Assembly (NCBI RefSeq): GCF_023065955.2 | Contig: NW_026622997.1 | Location: 35,637,278 to 35,701,277, forward strand | Source of the DNA: Ursus arctos | Taxonomy: Eukaryota; Chordata; Mammalia; Carnivora; Ursidae | Reading direction: 5' to 3' | DNA length: 64,000 bases | Part shown: positions 11,601-22,259 of the stretch, one piece after another | How positions within the stretch are numbered: the first letter of the stretch is position 1 | How the letters are laid out: each line of letters begins with the position of its first letter | The notes under the pieces: generated by a model | Database searches by the model: none | What the model was told of the DNA's origin: nothing | What the model saw: the letters and a program-made list of their open reading frames with translations, nothing else | Made by a program: the position numbers and the translations under genes

Positions 11601-12690
11601 TGAATTTATGGGACTTCATCAAGATTAAAAGTTTCAGCACAGTCAAGGAAACAGAAAATCAAAGAGGCATCCCACTGAATGGGAGAATATATTTGCAAAT
11701 GACACTACAGATAAAGGACTGGTATCCAAGATCTACAAAGATCTTCTCAAACTCAATACACGAGAAACAAATAAACAAATCAAAAAATGGGCAGAAGATA
11801 TGAACAGACACTTTTCCAATGAAGACATACAAATGGCTAACAGACACATGAAAAAATGTTCAAAATCATTAGCCATCAAAGAAATTCAAATCAAAACCAC
11901 ACTGAGATACCACCTTACACCAGTTAGAATGGCAAAAATAGACAAGGCAAGAAACAACAATTGTTGGAGAGGATGTGGAGAAAGGGGATCCCTCCTACAT
12001 TGTTGGTGGGAATGCAAGTTGGTACAGCCACTCTGGAAAACAGTGTGGAGGTCCCTTAAAAAGTTAAAAATTGAGCTACCTTATGATCCAGCCATTGCAC
12101 TACTGGGTGTTTACCCCAAAGATACAGACGTAGTGAAGAGAAGGGCCATATGCACCCCAATGTTCACAGCAGCAATGTCCACAATAGCTAAATCATGGAA
12201 GGAGCCGAGATGCCCTTCAACAGATGACTGGATTAAGAAGTTGTGGTCCATACATACAATGGAATATTACTCAGCTATCAGAAAGAACGAGTTCTCAACA
12301 TTTGCTATAACATGGATGGCACTGGAGGAGCTAATGCTAAGTGAAATAAGTCAAGCAGAGAAAGACAACTATCATATGATTTCTCTCATCTATGGAACAA
12401 AAGAACTAGGAAGATCGGTAGGAGAAGAAAGGGATAAAGAAAGGGGGGGTAATTAGAAGGGGGAATGAAACATGAGAGACTATGGACTATGAGAAACAAA
12501 CTGAGGGCCTCAGAAGGGAGGGGGGTGGGGGAATGGGATAGACCGGTGATGGGTGGTAAGGAGGGCACGTATTGCATGGTGCACTAGGTGTTATACGCAG
12601 CTAATGAATCATCGAGCCTTACATCGGAAACCGGGGATGCACTGTATGTTGACAAACATAATAAAACATTAAAAAAAGAAAAAAAAAGAA
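8672..12690 (+). mobile_element. 5'-truncated LINE-1, inactive
   Basis: A plus-strand L1 that begins inside the ORF2 endonuclease domain and ends in a 3' UTR (about 12457-12660) and an A-rich tail (12660-12690). A 13-bp direct repeat with one mismatch, ac(a/t)gtgagatgca, lies at 8459-8471 before the SINE and at 12693-12705 after the tail. This marks the insertion target within the old satellite. The element is younger-looking than the minus-strand L1: its reverse transcriptase core is open. Stops and shifts elsewhere make it inactive. Confidence 0.93.
8674..12456 (+). pseudogene. L1 ORF2, 5'-truncated and frameshifted
   Basis: The remains of the endonuclease domain (about 8674-9350) keep a VGDLNTPLS motif (9022-9048) and a SDHN motif (9277-9288), both catalytic regions of the L1 AP-type endonuclease. 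A linker is open at 9425-9778. The reverse transcriptase core is open for 386 codons at 9775-10935, with [38 protein letters not shown] and an intact FADD box at 10690-10701. The thumb and C-terminal pieces lie in broken frames at 10952-11152, 11168-11386, 11471-11803 and 11800-12456. The last keeps CX3CX7HX4C, with C55, C59, H67 and C72 of that piece. The N-terminal start is missing. Confidence 0.92.
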
Positions 12691-14918
12691 AAACTGTGAG
12701 ATGCAAGATGCTTTCTCTATGGTGTTCTTTCAGAGACTTCAGTATATGGCACTTTCCTTATGTTTTCTTAGACGCCTGTTGAAATGCTTTCATCTTCATG
12801 ATAGAATACGTGAGGTGAAAGATGGCTTCGATACAATATTCTGTCTTAAATATTCGTTATTGGCCCTTTCCCTATGCTTTTATTCCCACTCTGAAACATT
12901 CTTCCATCATCATGACAGACGACGGGAGTTGGAAGACTGTTTCCATGCACTCCTATTACTGAGAGTTACATCTGGGGCTGTTTCCTTAAGTGAACCTTAA
13001 GGAAACACATATAGGGAAGCCCTAGTGTCTTCACTGATCAAAGTTGCCGTCTCTCTACACAAACTCTTTAGCTAATTGACTGATTGCACTTTCTTTTTGT
13101 TTTCACACAACCTTTTCGAACGGCTTTCATCCTCATGAAAGAAGTGAGTTGAGTGATGCTTTCTGTGTAGTATTATTACAGTTTTAAACGAAGTGCATTA
13201 TCTTGATGCTCGCAGGCACTGTTTTGCACAATGCTCCCACTTCATGAGAAAAGATGTGAGGTGCAAGATGCTTTTAGATAGAGTATTCTCTCCTAGTGTA
13301 AAGTAGGTGACACCTTCCTTATGCATTCGTAGACACTTGAAAAACTTGCGATCATCCTCACAGAAGCTGTGACTTGGAAGATGGTGTCCATTCGGTGTTC
13401 TGACTGAGATTTGTATATAGTGCCCTTTTCCTTAAGGTTCAAGGCACGTGCTGGACAACGGGTGTATATTCATGGGTCACCATGTTACTTCGATGTTGCC
13501 TTCTATCAACACGGAGTTGTTTCTCACAACTACTTAGATAGGACCTCTCCTTATGCTTTCACTTGCACTTCTGCAAGTACTCCCATCTTCATTACAGAAG
13601 ATGTGAGTTGAAAGATTTTTTTCCAAGGGTGTTCTTACCTGAGTATACAGAATGTTCCTTAGGTTTCATGCAGATTTTGTAACATACATCCACCCTCATG
13701 AACTTGATTTGGAAAGTTGTCTCCAGATGGTGCTCTTTAATAGTGCTAAGCGTATGGCACTTCTTTTACCGTTCAACACAGATATTTGAAAAAGCTTCTC
13801 TCTTCATGCATCAGGATGTTTGAAGTTTCATTCTCTATACAGAACCTTGGTGCTCAGAGTGGAGTAAACGTCATTTCTTTACAAGTTCCTTTACCCTTGA
13901 GCCAATGCTTTCAGCCTCATGAGAAAAGATCTGAGTTTCAGACAGTGTCCTACGGATTTCCCTCATAAAGTTAAGCGTACGATAATTCCCTTATGCTGAG
14001 AAACACTTCTGAGAATGCTTCCAACTTCGTAAAAGAAGACGTGCCTTGAAGGATGGATTCGGTACGGTCCTTTCTTGAAGCTAAGTCTCTGCCACTTTCC
14101 TTATGCTTTCAGGGCAATGATGCAAACGTTTCCATCTTCATGACAGAATTTGTTGGTTGAAAGATGCTATCTACCCAGTGCTCTCACCTACTATTAAGTT
14201 TATGGCACTTTCGTTAAGGTTCAACACACAGGAAAGAAACCCCGGTTGATCCATTTGTCAGGAGGTTGGTTTGATATTGTTTTCTATCTACACAGATTTG
14301 GTTCTTAGAATTAAGTAGACGGCACTTCTTTATGAGCTCGCACACATTCTTACCAAGGCTTCCGTCTTCACTACAGAAGTTGTGAGTTGAGACATGGTGT
14401 CAATACAGTGTTCCTGTATAGAGTGAAACAACGCGCTTTATGCGTCTGTTTTCACAGACAGGTTTGCACATACTTCCGTTTTTATGACAGAAGACTGTGA
14501 GATGCAAGATGCTTTCTCTATGGTGTTCTTTCGTGGACTTCAGTATATGGCACTTTCCCTATGTTTTCTTAGACACCTGTGCCAATAGTTTCATCTTCAC
14601 GACCGAAGATGTCAGGTGAATGATGGCTTTGATACAATGTTCTTCTTGAAGATTGGTTAGTGGCCCTTATGCTTTCATTCCCACTCTGCAACATGCTTCC
14701 ATCATCATGACAGAGGATGGGAGTTGGAAGACCCTTACCATGCTCTTCTTACTGAGAGTTACGTCTATGGCAGTTTCCTTAAGGTTCAACACACATATTG
14801 GAAAACCCTGGTGTCTTCAGTGATCAACGTTACCGTCTCTCTGCACAAACCTGATTCACTGAATGGAGTGATGGCACTTTCTTTTCGTTTTCACACAACA
14901 TTTTTGATCGGCATCCTC
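12691..14918. repeat. Old ~112-bp satellite, higher-order unit 3 and part of 4
   Basis: The satellite resumes right after the L1 tail in the phase at which it was interrupted at 8471. The landmark 'ctgtgagatgcaagatgctttctctatggtgttctttc' recurs from about 12694 to about 14495, roughly 1.8 kb apart, giving one full higher-order unit (16 basic units of about 112 bp) plus about 425 bp of the next. It aligns with 6675-8458 at roughly nine bases in ten by eye. The array ends at about 14918, after 'gatcggcatcctc'. Confidence 0.75.
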
Positions 14919-14944
14919 TTTTTTTGGAAATTTTGTTTGGAAAT

Positions 14945-15135
14945 TTTAATATGCCTTTCTCAATATCTGATGGAAAAAGCAGACAAAACATTGGTAACAA
15001 ATGTGACCTAATTGACGTCTATGTAATATTGCATAATACGTGCAGAATACATTATTTCCAGTGGTCATAGACTATTTACCCAAACAGATGATATGTTGTT
15101 CCATGAATCATGTCTACATTTTAACATCCTGAAAC
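14945..15135 (+). mobile_element. Ancient L1 fragment (endonuclease region)
   Basis: The sequence around 'gacctaattgacgtctatgtaatattgcataat' and 'gcagaatacattatttccagtggtcatagactatttaccc' is recognisable as a heavily mutated piece of an L1 ORF2 endonuclease region. Compare 9121-9235 in the younger element for the same protein region. It is much more diverged than the other L1s here and holds no open frame. The boundaries are approximate. Confidence 0.55.
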
Positions 15136-16663
15136 TAACTAGATTCTATTCTTAGGCCACCAAGGAATAGAGCCCGAGTCCTCATGAAAAGAAGACCAGG
15201 AAATCCCTCCATGTTTAAAAATTCAATGTAACTTTGCTGCATATCCTAAGGGTCAGAGAGGGAATCGCAATGGACATTTTCCACCTTTTCTACATCAGGG
15301 CTCACACACAATGGCCCTTTGTCTCTGAAGAGCACTGACTATCCTAACATAGACAGGACTTAAGCCTCCTATCAGGGTTCTGCATGTCCCAGGCACACCT
15401 GGCAGCCTTGGCCTGTGCCCACACACACCTCCCTCCAGCTTTCCTTTCTGGTGGCATTGTGTTAAGGTAGTCAACATAGCTATATGGAGATGAGAAGCTC
15501 CCCACTCCTAGTGATGATGTTGCTATTGTCCCCACCAAGCTAATAACATGATTTCTGAGAGAATTACAACAAAATAGCAGTTTCTTGACCTTCATGAAAG
15601 TGTGAAAATCATCTTGTGAGTCATCTTTTCGAAACACGGTTTCACCATGTGTTCTTTTCTCTGGAAAAGATATAGACCCAATGGTAATTATGGCTCCTGA
15701 GCACCTGCTCTTGGGAGAATCCATACTGGCTCTGAGTAGCATTCTCCCTCGTAAACTTCTCAACTGGGGTGTAGATAGAATGAGTCCCATTTTTAAATGG
15801 ATAGACAAAGGCTCAGAAATGATATGAATTACAGAGGATTTTAGTGTCAGAAACCTAAGTGGGATCTCCAAACTGACTCCAAATCCCTTGTTCTTCCATA
15901 CAAGGTACCATTTCACTCTACCCCAGGTCTTCTCAATCTGGAAACCTAGGAAGTATTAGGATTTTCTTGTTGTGTGGCCAAATGGAATGAATTCGGCTGC
16001 CTTTTCAGCTCTGCCCATCATGATCATGAAGATAATTCTCTCAGTGGAGGACCTTTGAGTCGGAGACTTAAAGATCCCTAGGAATAGAGATACTATACTA
16101 TTTTTCTGATATTAAAGTGACTGAAAGAACTATGCTTTTTTAATTGATGGAGGCTCTGGTCTGTAGAGTGTCCTGTAAGGTCGCAAATAGTATTTAAAGC
16201 AGTTAGCCTCTTCTATAGAGTGAGACAATGCTTCTAAAGATTTCCTAAATATTCCCTTACCTGTGATTATTTATTCCCAACCATCGTAGTGTTTCTATGT
16301 TACGATTATGATTTCATTAAGGCCAACGTTGCGGAGAAAGAACTTAGTGTATCCAGGGGCACTTTCGTGTTGTGACAGTGAGCTATTCTGTTGTATTCTG
16401 TAGTCCAAGGGAATGGTGCCAGACATCTCTAAGATGTGTAAAATTCTGACTGTAAATGATCTCTATGTTTCAGAGATTTGGGCAGGACAAGGGGAGGAGT
16501 CCAGAGACCATGAACGCCTCTGTTACCTGTGTTGACCATGGAGCAGGTAACCTTCTGTAGGGGTCCTTTGATGTCTCTTTACTATTGGAAAGGTGCTTTC
16601 ATCTCACGTTCCACCATTTGGTAGTGATGATAAGGATAAGAGTAATTTTTATGTCATACCATC
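15136..16663. other. Low-copy DNA, no gene recognised
   Basis: No repeat, RNA gene or convincing exon is seen. The longest open frame (15344-15916, minus, 190 codons) has no recognisable domain. Its composition looks like translated non-coding DNA. Old, undetected repeats are likely but cannot be named by eye. Confidence 0.5.
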
Positions 16664-17123
16664 TGTGAGGCCTGATCTTGGCCTCCCAGGAAAGCTCTCC
16701 TTTAACATTTTACCCAGCTCAAAATGACTGGGCAAACCCTCAAAGCATGGGCCCTATTTCTGCCCCCAGCACTTATTGTCCATATGCATCAAAAAGAAAA
16801 AGAGAACCAAAAAATGCCTTTGCCAACATCAAGGTGAGAACACAAAAGAACCTTTCTTGCTCCCATAAGATTAAAGTCATACTGATTTGTACATACTGAA
16901 AACATAAGAAAAAGTCTGTCACTTTCTGGAACCTTCTTCCTCATCGTGATGTATAACTGTACGTAGCACAACTCAGAACAAATATATGACCCTGCCCTAA
17001 ATGTTCCTTCCCTGGAGCACTCCCTTCTTTGTGAAGATTGTGTCTCCCAGGCAGCTGTCTTTGACTTGGGTTTGAATAAAACTCTCTTCCTTCCTCTCTA
17101 AAATGTTTTAAAAGGTTCCTTCA
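16664..17123 (+). mobile_element. Possible solitary LTR (class I-like)
   Basis: The stretch runs from 'tgtgaggcc' to a 'ttca' end and carries a polyadenylation signal AATAAA at 17075-17080 in 'tttgaataaaactctcttcc', wording often seen near the R/U5 part of gammaretrovirus-like LTRs. A pyrimidine-rich, cysteine-codon-free U3-like region precedes it. No flanking duplication and no internal retroviral sequence are visible. A non-LTR origin is quite possible. Confidence 0.3.
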
Positions 17124-17542
17124 TTTAGTGTCGACAATAACACTCTGTTTTCAAGTGAAAAATAAATGTTCCTGGTTCACAACCGCGACAGAACAGAAGG
17201 CCGGCTTTTCCTTCCTTCCCTGTAGAACTAAGCATGTGTATATAGATTGCAGCACAAATGGGCTCACCCTAGAAGGATGTTTTGAAGGTCTGAGAAGCAC
17301 TATCCACTCCATGGGTGAGACAAGAAGGCAAAGCTATTCCCGCTTGGAGCATTCCTTTTGGCGCTTAAAATTGCCTTGGATATGCATAAAAGCATTGCAT
17401 TTCCTAAAGCCCAAGGCTGGAACAGTCTGAGAGCAGCTGACCTTGCCAGGAACCAGGCACACCCTTGCAGGAAGGGTTGGTGCAGAAGGGAAGGGGCAGG
17501 GCTCTGAGGGTGGTCTGCAGCTAGAGGGGTCCGCGAAAGGGG

Positions 17543-17544
<2 letters not shown>
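17124..17544. other. Low-copy DNA, nothing recognised
   Basis: No repeat family or conserved coding signal is seen. The short open frames overlap on both strands and show no recognisable protein. Confidence 0.5.

Positions 17545-17577
<33 letters not shown>
17545..17577. repeat. (GT)n microsatellite
   Basis: A perfect run of GT dinucleotides, 16.5 repeats, between 'ggcc' and 'attgcagcc'. It is likely polymorphic in length. Confidence 0.98.
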
Positions 17578-17578
<1 letters not shown>

Positions 17579-19051
17579 TTGCAGCCCTGCCCATGATCCC
17601 CGTCATGCCTGCTCAGGGCGTTTAGCCAAGGAGGTGCCTCCTGGACCTCTGCACTCCCAGAGTTGTGAGTCATGGGGCCGGTTGCCTGGCATTCAAGGAG
17701 TTGGAAGCATCATACTCCCCAAGCAATCACCCCATGGGGGTGGAGCTACGTGTCTGTGTGCAGATCCGGAGCAGCCCAAGGACGCAGACCAGGAGCCAAG
17801 GAAGTGGAGTTTTGAGAGAGTGGACCTGTGGAGTTCCTGGCTGGGTGAGTGCATGCTGTGTGGCCATAGGTGGGCTTTCTGGGAGTAGGGGTACCCCGGG
17901 TAAGAGGCGGGGTTCTGGAAGGGCATGTTGAGAGAGTTCATCATGGAGACTCAGTTTTCTTTCCTTTTTCCCTTGAAAGTCTCTTCTGCCTAGTCTCCGT
18001 CAACTGGCCATACACCCCAGACCCAGGAACTCCAGGGCACCCGCTCAGCAAAGCTTTTGTGGGATGGTTCGCAGACATTCCAGGGTTTCCCGTGTTCCCC
18101 AGGAAGAGCGAGAGAAAGGACCGCACAGTCCCCAACTTCAGTGCGGTGCCCCTGTCCCCCGACACAGTGCAGGTAATGGACCTTGAGCAGTTCCCCGAGT
18201 TCAGCAGGGTATTCCCTGTTCCCTCAGGCACAGGTGTGGCGCTAGGAAGGCCCAGAGCCGTTACCCAACTTCAGCATTGTGCTAGCTGTTTCCTGGGAAT
18301 GGTGGCAATGGGCTGGGAGATAATTACTACTAAAAGACAAGTCTATGTTTCCCCTTCTCCCAGAAACCACAGCAGGTGTGCAGGCTTTAGGTCCGAGGAG
18401 CTGCTTCTCCCCATCTGACAACACTTCTCTGCTCTGGCTCCGCGAGACCCGACGTTCTGAACGTCTGCATCTGAGTCAGTGAGGCAGCTTGACACGGGAT
18501 CCAGCATTCAGAGAAAGCGGCAGGTCCATTTGGAGAAATGTCATATCCACATCAGGACTGGAAGTAAAACCTCTCATTAACCCACCATCTCCTGGGTTTT
18601 TCTCTTTTCTCTAGTTGAGCCATGAAGTAAAACTTAAGTAATAGTTGTCAGCGTTCTGAATTTGGTGAAGGAGGTACTTAGTTTCTGAGCTTGGAGCACT
18701 TTGCAGGGGATCCCATTTTCTCTGTTCATTGACTGCTTATGAATGTATTTTGAACAGCTGTTTCCTAGAAACACTCTTTCATTAGAAAGGGAAGGTGAGG
18801 TTTACTCTTTGTCTATTTTTAAGATATACGTTTGACAGTGTTTATACAGTTGGGCCTAAGATATGGGTGAGTGGCCACCATTTAGTGTTAGATGGCTTTT
18901 TGTCGTCACATACAAATATGGATGATGTCTTTCCAATTGTCAAAGGTGATGTTTCATCACTGATTAGTCTTTTCATCCCAAGAGTTACAATGGGGGTCGA
19001 GGGAAAATTCAAAATTATTCAGAGCAGCATTTTCCTGTTTAAAATATATGC
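17578..19051. other. Low-copy DNA, no gene recognised
   Basis: The first part (to about 18420) is GC-rich and the rest AT-rich. An open frame of 182 codons (17870-18418, plus) has no recognisable domain. Overlapping frames on the minus strand are equally open, which argues for composition rather than coding. Confidence 0.5.
18081..18300. repeat. Two-copy degenerate direct repeat
   Basis: 'cagggtttcccgtgttccccagg' at 18081 resembles 'cagggtattccctgttccctcagg' at 18205. 'cccaacttcagtgcggtgcc' at 18131 resembles 'cccaacttcagcattgtgct' at 18264. The spacing of 124-133 bp suggests an old tandem duplication with small indels. Confidence 0.4.
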
Positions 19052-19184
19052 TGGTGATGGGTAGTAAGGAGGGCACATATTGCATGGTGCACTGGGTGTA
19101 ATATGCAACTAATGTATCATCGAAATTTACTGTACTGTATGGAGACTATAACATTATGTAATAAAAAACAATAAAAAAATAAAG
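19052..19184 (+). mobile_element. L1 3'-end fragment
   Basis: It matches the last part of the L1 3' UTR seen at 12545-12690: 'tggtgatgggtagtaaggagggcacatattgcatggtgcactgggtg', then a region ending in an A-rich tail 'aataaaaaacaataaaaaaataaa'. It is heavily 5'-truncated and lies about 250 bp left of the satellite array. Confidence 0.85.
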
Positions 19185-19430
19185 GTAAACCTTGTGTATC
19201 TAACTATACCAGATGTATCATCTCGATATTTTGAAGTGCCATATTCAATCTGCTGTTTCTTTGGTGGTGGAGTCAGAGGAGAGTCTTTGGGAATTCCTTT
19301 CGATAGAGGCATGGTGGCGGCTTCAATTGGGTAGGCGACAGGGGCCCTGGGCTGAGTTCTGGAACTGCTTAACTGATGCTGGGTGAGTCAGGTTATGCCA
19401 AAGACTTTCTGTTTCTTCCCTATGAGATTG
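19185..19430. other. Unique spacer before the satellite array
   Basis: No similarity to the satellite subunits or to L1 is seen. The array begins at about 19431 in the middle of an A-type subunit, so this is the junction of unique DNA with the array. Confidence 0.6.
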
Positions 19431-21300
19431 ACAAAAACCGGCTTCCAACGGAAAAATCGTTCGTAAGTGCAAACATGCTCACAAGTGCCTGTGCCAAGGT
19501 GAAGTAAATGCCATACACTGATCTGTAAGAGACCACAGTTTGCTAGCAGGAGATAAACCCGAACGAACACAACACGGGACACTTGAGGCAGAAACGGCTT
19601 CCGCCGAAAAATAAGTTCTTGATGTGGAAAACCTATCCAAAGTGGTTGTAGCAAAGTAAACAGAATGCCACACACTTATGTGTAAAAAACAACATTCCCC
19701 AGGCATGGTCTAAGCCCAGACATCGTCACTGTGCTTTTGGTAGCATGAGGGAAACCCGAGCCCCACATCCCTGACCCATTTGGCAAAAAACTGACTTCCA
19801 ACGGAAACAGTTTTCCTAAGGTGCAGACCCTATCACAAGTGGTTGTGGCAAGGTAAAGCAAATGCCCTCCACTTCTCTGGAAGAAACCACAGTGCCCAGC
19901 CATGTTCTAAGCCCTAACATCATCACTGGGCTTCTGGCAGCATGAGTGAAAACAGAGGAGCACAGCACGGAGACCCATTTGAGAAAAACCGGCTTCGAAC
20001 GGAAAAATCTTTCATAACGAGCAAACATGCTCACAAGTGCCTGTGGCAAGGTGAAGTAAATGCCGTACACTGATCTGTAAGAGACCACAGTGCCTAGGAA
20101 CAGTCTAAGCCCTTACCTCATCCCGGTGGTTTTGCTAGCAGGAGTTCATCCCGAACGAACACATCCCGGGGGCCCCTGGGACAAAAACGGCTTCCGACGA
20201 ACAATAGGGGCTTGCTTTGGAAAACCTATCCAAAGTGAGGGTAGCCAGGTAAACAAAATGCCACACACCCAGGTGTAAGAAACAACGATGCCCAGAGGTG
20301 GTCTAATCCCCTCACCTCGTCACTGTGCTTTTGGTAGCTAGAAGGACCCCCGAGGCCCACGGCAGTGAGACCCGTTTGGCAAAAAACCGGCCTCCAACGG
20401 AAACACTTTTGCTGAGGTGCAGACCCTATAACAAGTGGTTGTGGCAAAGTAAAGCAAATGCCATCCACTTCTCTGGAAGAAACCACAGTGCCCAGCCATG
20501 TTCTAAACCCTCCCATCCTCACTGGGCTTCTGGTAGCAGGAGTGAAAAGAGAGGAGCAGAGCACTGGGACCCGTTTGACAAAAACCGGCTTCCCACGGGA
20601 AAGTCTTTCTCCAGGTGCAGACATGCTCCCAAGTGCCTGTGGCAAGGGGAAGGAAATGCCGTAAACTGACGTGTAAGAGACCACAGGGCCCAGGCACAGT
20701 CTGAGCCCTTCCCTCATCCCGGCGGTTTTGCTACCAGGAGTTCAACCCCAACGAACACAGCCCGGAGACCCCTGGGGCAAAAACGGCTTCCCACGAGCAA
20801 TATGCTCTTGCTGTGGAAAACCTATCCCAAGTGGGGGTAGCAGGTAAACAAAATGCCACACACCCAGGTGTAAGAAACAACAATGCCCAGGCATGGTCTA
20901 AGCCCCTCACCTCGTCCCTGTGCTTTGGGGAGCCGGAGGGACACCCGAGGCCCCCGGGCCTGAGACCCGTTTGGCCAAAAGCCGGCTTCCCAAGGAAACA
21001 GTTTTCCTGAGGTGCAGACCCTCTCACAAGTGGTTGTGGCAAGGCAAAGCAAATGCCATCCACTTCTCTTGAAGAAACCACAGTGCCCAGCCATGTTCTA
21101 AGCCCTCCCATCCTCACTGGCCTACAGGCAGCCGGAGTGAAAAGAGAGGAGAAGAGCACTGGGACCCGTTTGACAAGAACCGGCTTCCCACGGGAAAGTC
21201 TTTCTCCACGTGCAGACATGCTCCCAAGTGCCTGTGGCAAGGTGAAGAAGATGCCATACACTGACCTGTAAGAGACCACAGGGCCCAGGCACAGTCTGGG
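19431..21300. repeat. Diverged left edge of the 595-bp array
   Basis: The first three units differ from the core at many positions: for example 'gacccatttgagaaaaaccggcttcgaacgg' near 19970, where the core has 'gacccgtttgacaaaacccggcttcccacgg'. The array opens with an A subunit lacking its first 100 or so bases. The first B subunit (from about 19527) lacks about 40 bp between 'accacagt' and 'ttgctagcagg'. Divergence falls off towards 21300. This is the expected decay at the margin of an array that is homogenised internally. Confidence 0.85.
19437..19453 (-). other. CENP-B-box-like motif, edge A subunit
   Basis: The minus strand reads TTCCGTTGGAAGCCGGT. Against the mammalian CENP-B box YTTCGTTGGAARCGGGA it agrees at 14 of 17 positions. 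Of the nine essential bases (TTCG, A, CGGG) seven match; the second T and the first G of CGGG are C. Binding by CENP-B is therefore not predicted from the known rule. This is the best match seen in the array. Confidence 0.4.
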
Positions 21301-22259
21301 CCCTTCCCTCATCCCGGCGGTTTTGCTAGCAGGAGTTCAACCCCAACGAACACAGCCCGGAGACCCCTGGGGCAAAAACGGCTTCCGACGAACAATAGGT
21401 GCTTGCTGTGGAAAACCTATGCAAATGGGGTTGCCAGGTAAACAAAATGTCACACACCCAGGTGTAAGAAACAACATTGCCCAGGCATGGTCTAAGCCCC
21501 TCACCTCGTTCCTGTGCTTTGGGGAGCCGGAGGGACAGCCGAGGCCCACGGCCCTGAGACCCCTTTGCAAAAAGCCGGCTTCCCACGGAGACAGTTTTCC
21601 TGAGGTGCAGACCCTATCCCAAGTGGTTGTGGCAAGGTAAAGCAAATGCCCTCCACTTCTCTGGAAGAAACCACAGTGCCCAGCCATGTTCTAAGCCCTC
21701 CCATCCTCCCTGGGCTTCTGGCAGCAGGAGTGAAAAGAGAGGAGCAGAGCACAGGGACCCGTTTGACAAAAACCGGCTTCCCACGGGAAAGTCTTTCTCC
21801 ACGTGCAGACATGCTCCCAGGTGCCTGTGGCAAGGGGAAGGAAATGCCATACACTGACCTGGAAGAGACCACAGGGCCCAGGCACAGTCTGAACCCTTCC
21901 CTCAACCCGGCGGTTTTGCTAGCAGGAGTTCAACCCCAACGAACACAGCCCGGAGACCCCTGGGGCAAAAACGGCTTCCGACGAACAATATGTGCTTGCT
22001 GTGGAACTCCTATCCCAAGTGCGGGTAGCCAGCTCAACAAAATGCCACACACCCAGGTGTAAGAAACAACATTGCCCAGGCATGGTCTAAGCCCCTCACC
22101 TCGTCCCTGTGCTTTGGGGAGCCGGAGGGACAGCCGAGGCACACGGCCCTGAGACCCCTTTGCAAAAAGCCAGCTTCCCACGGAGACAGTTTTCCTGAGG
22201 TGCAGACCCTATCCCAAGTGGTTGTGGCAAGGTAAAGCAAATGCCCTCCACTTCTCTGG

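Noticed and set aside
15740..15860. A possible MIR-like fragment ('cccatttttaaatgg...aaggctcagaaat')
   Set aside because: The similarity is limited to a short phrase and could not be extended.
15344..15916. Open frame of 190 codons on the minus strand
   Set aside because: No domain or family resemblance was recognised; the length can arise by chance in this much sequence.
16205..16232. 'ttctatagagtgagacaatgc' resembling the old satellite at about 8388
   Set aside because: Only about two dozen bases match and the flanks do not; too short to call a satellite fragment.
17870..18418. Open frame of 182 codons as a possible gene or exon
   Set aside because: No recognisable domain, no splice or start context that stands out, and equally open frames on the opposite strand.
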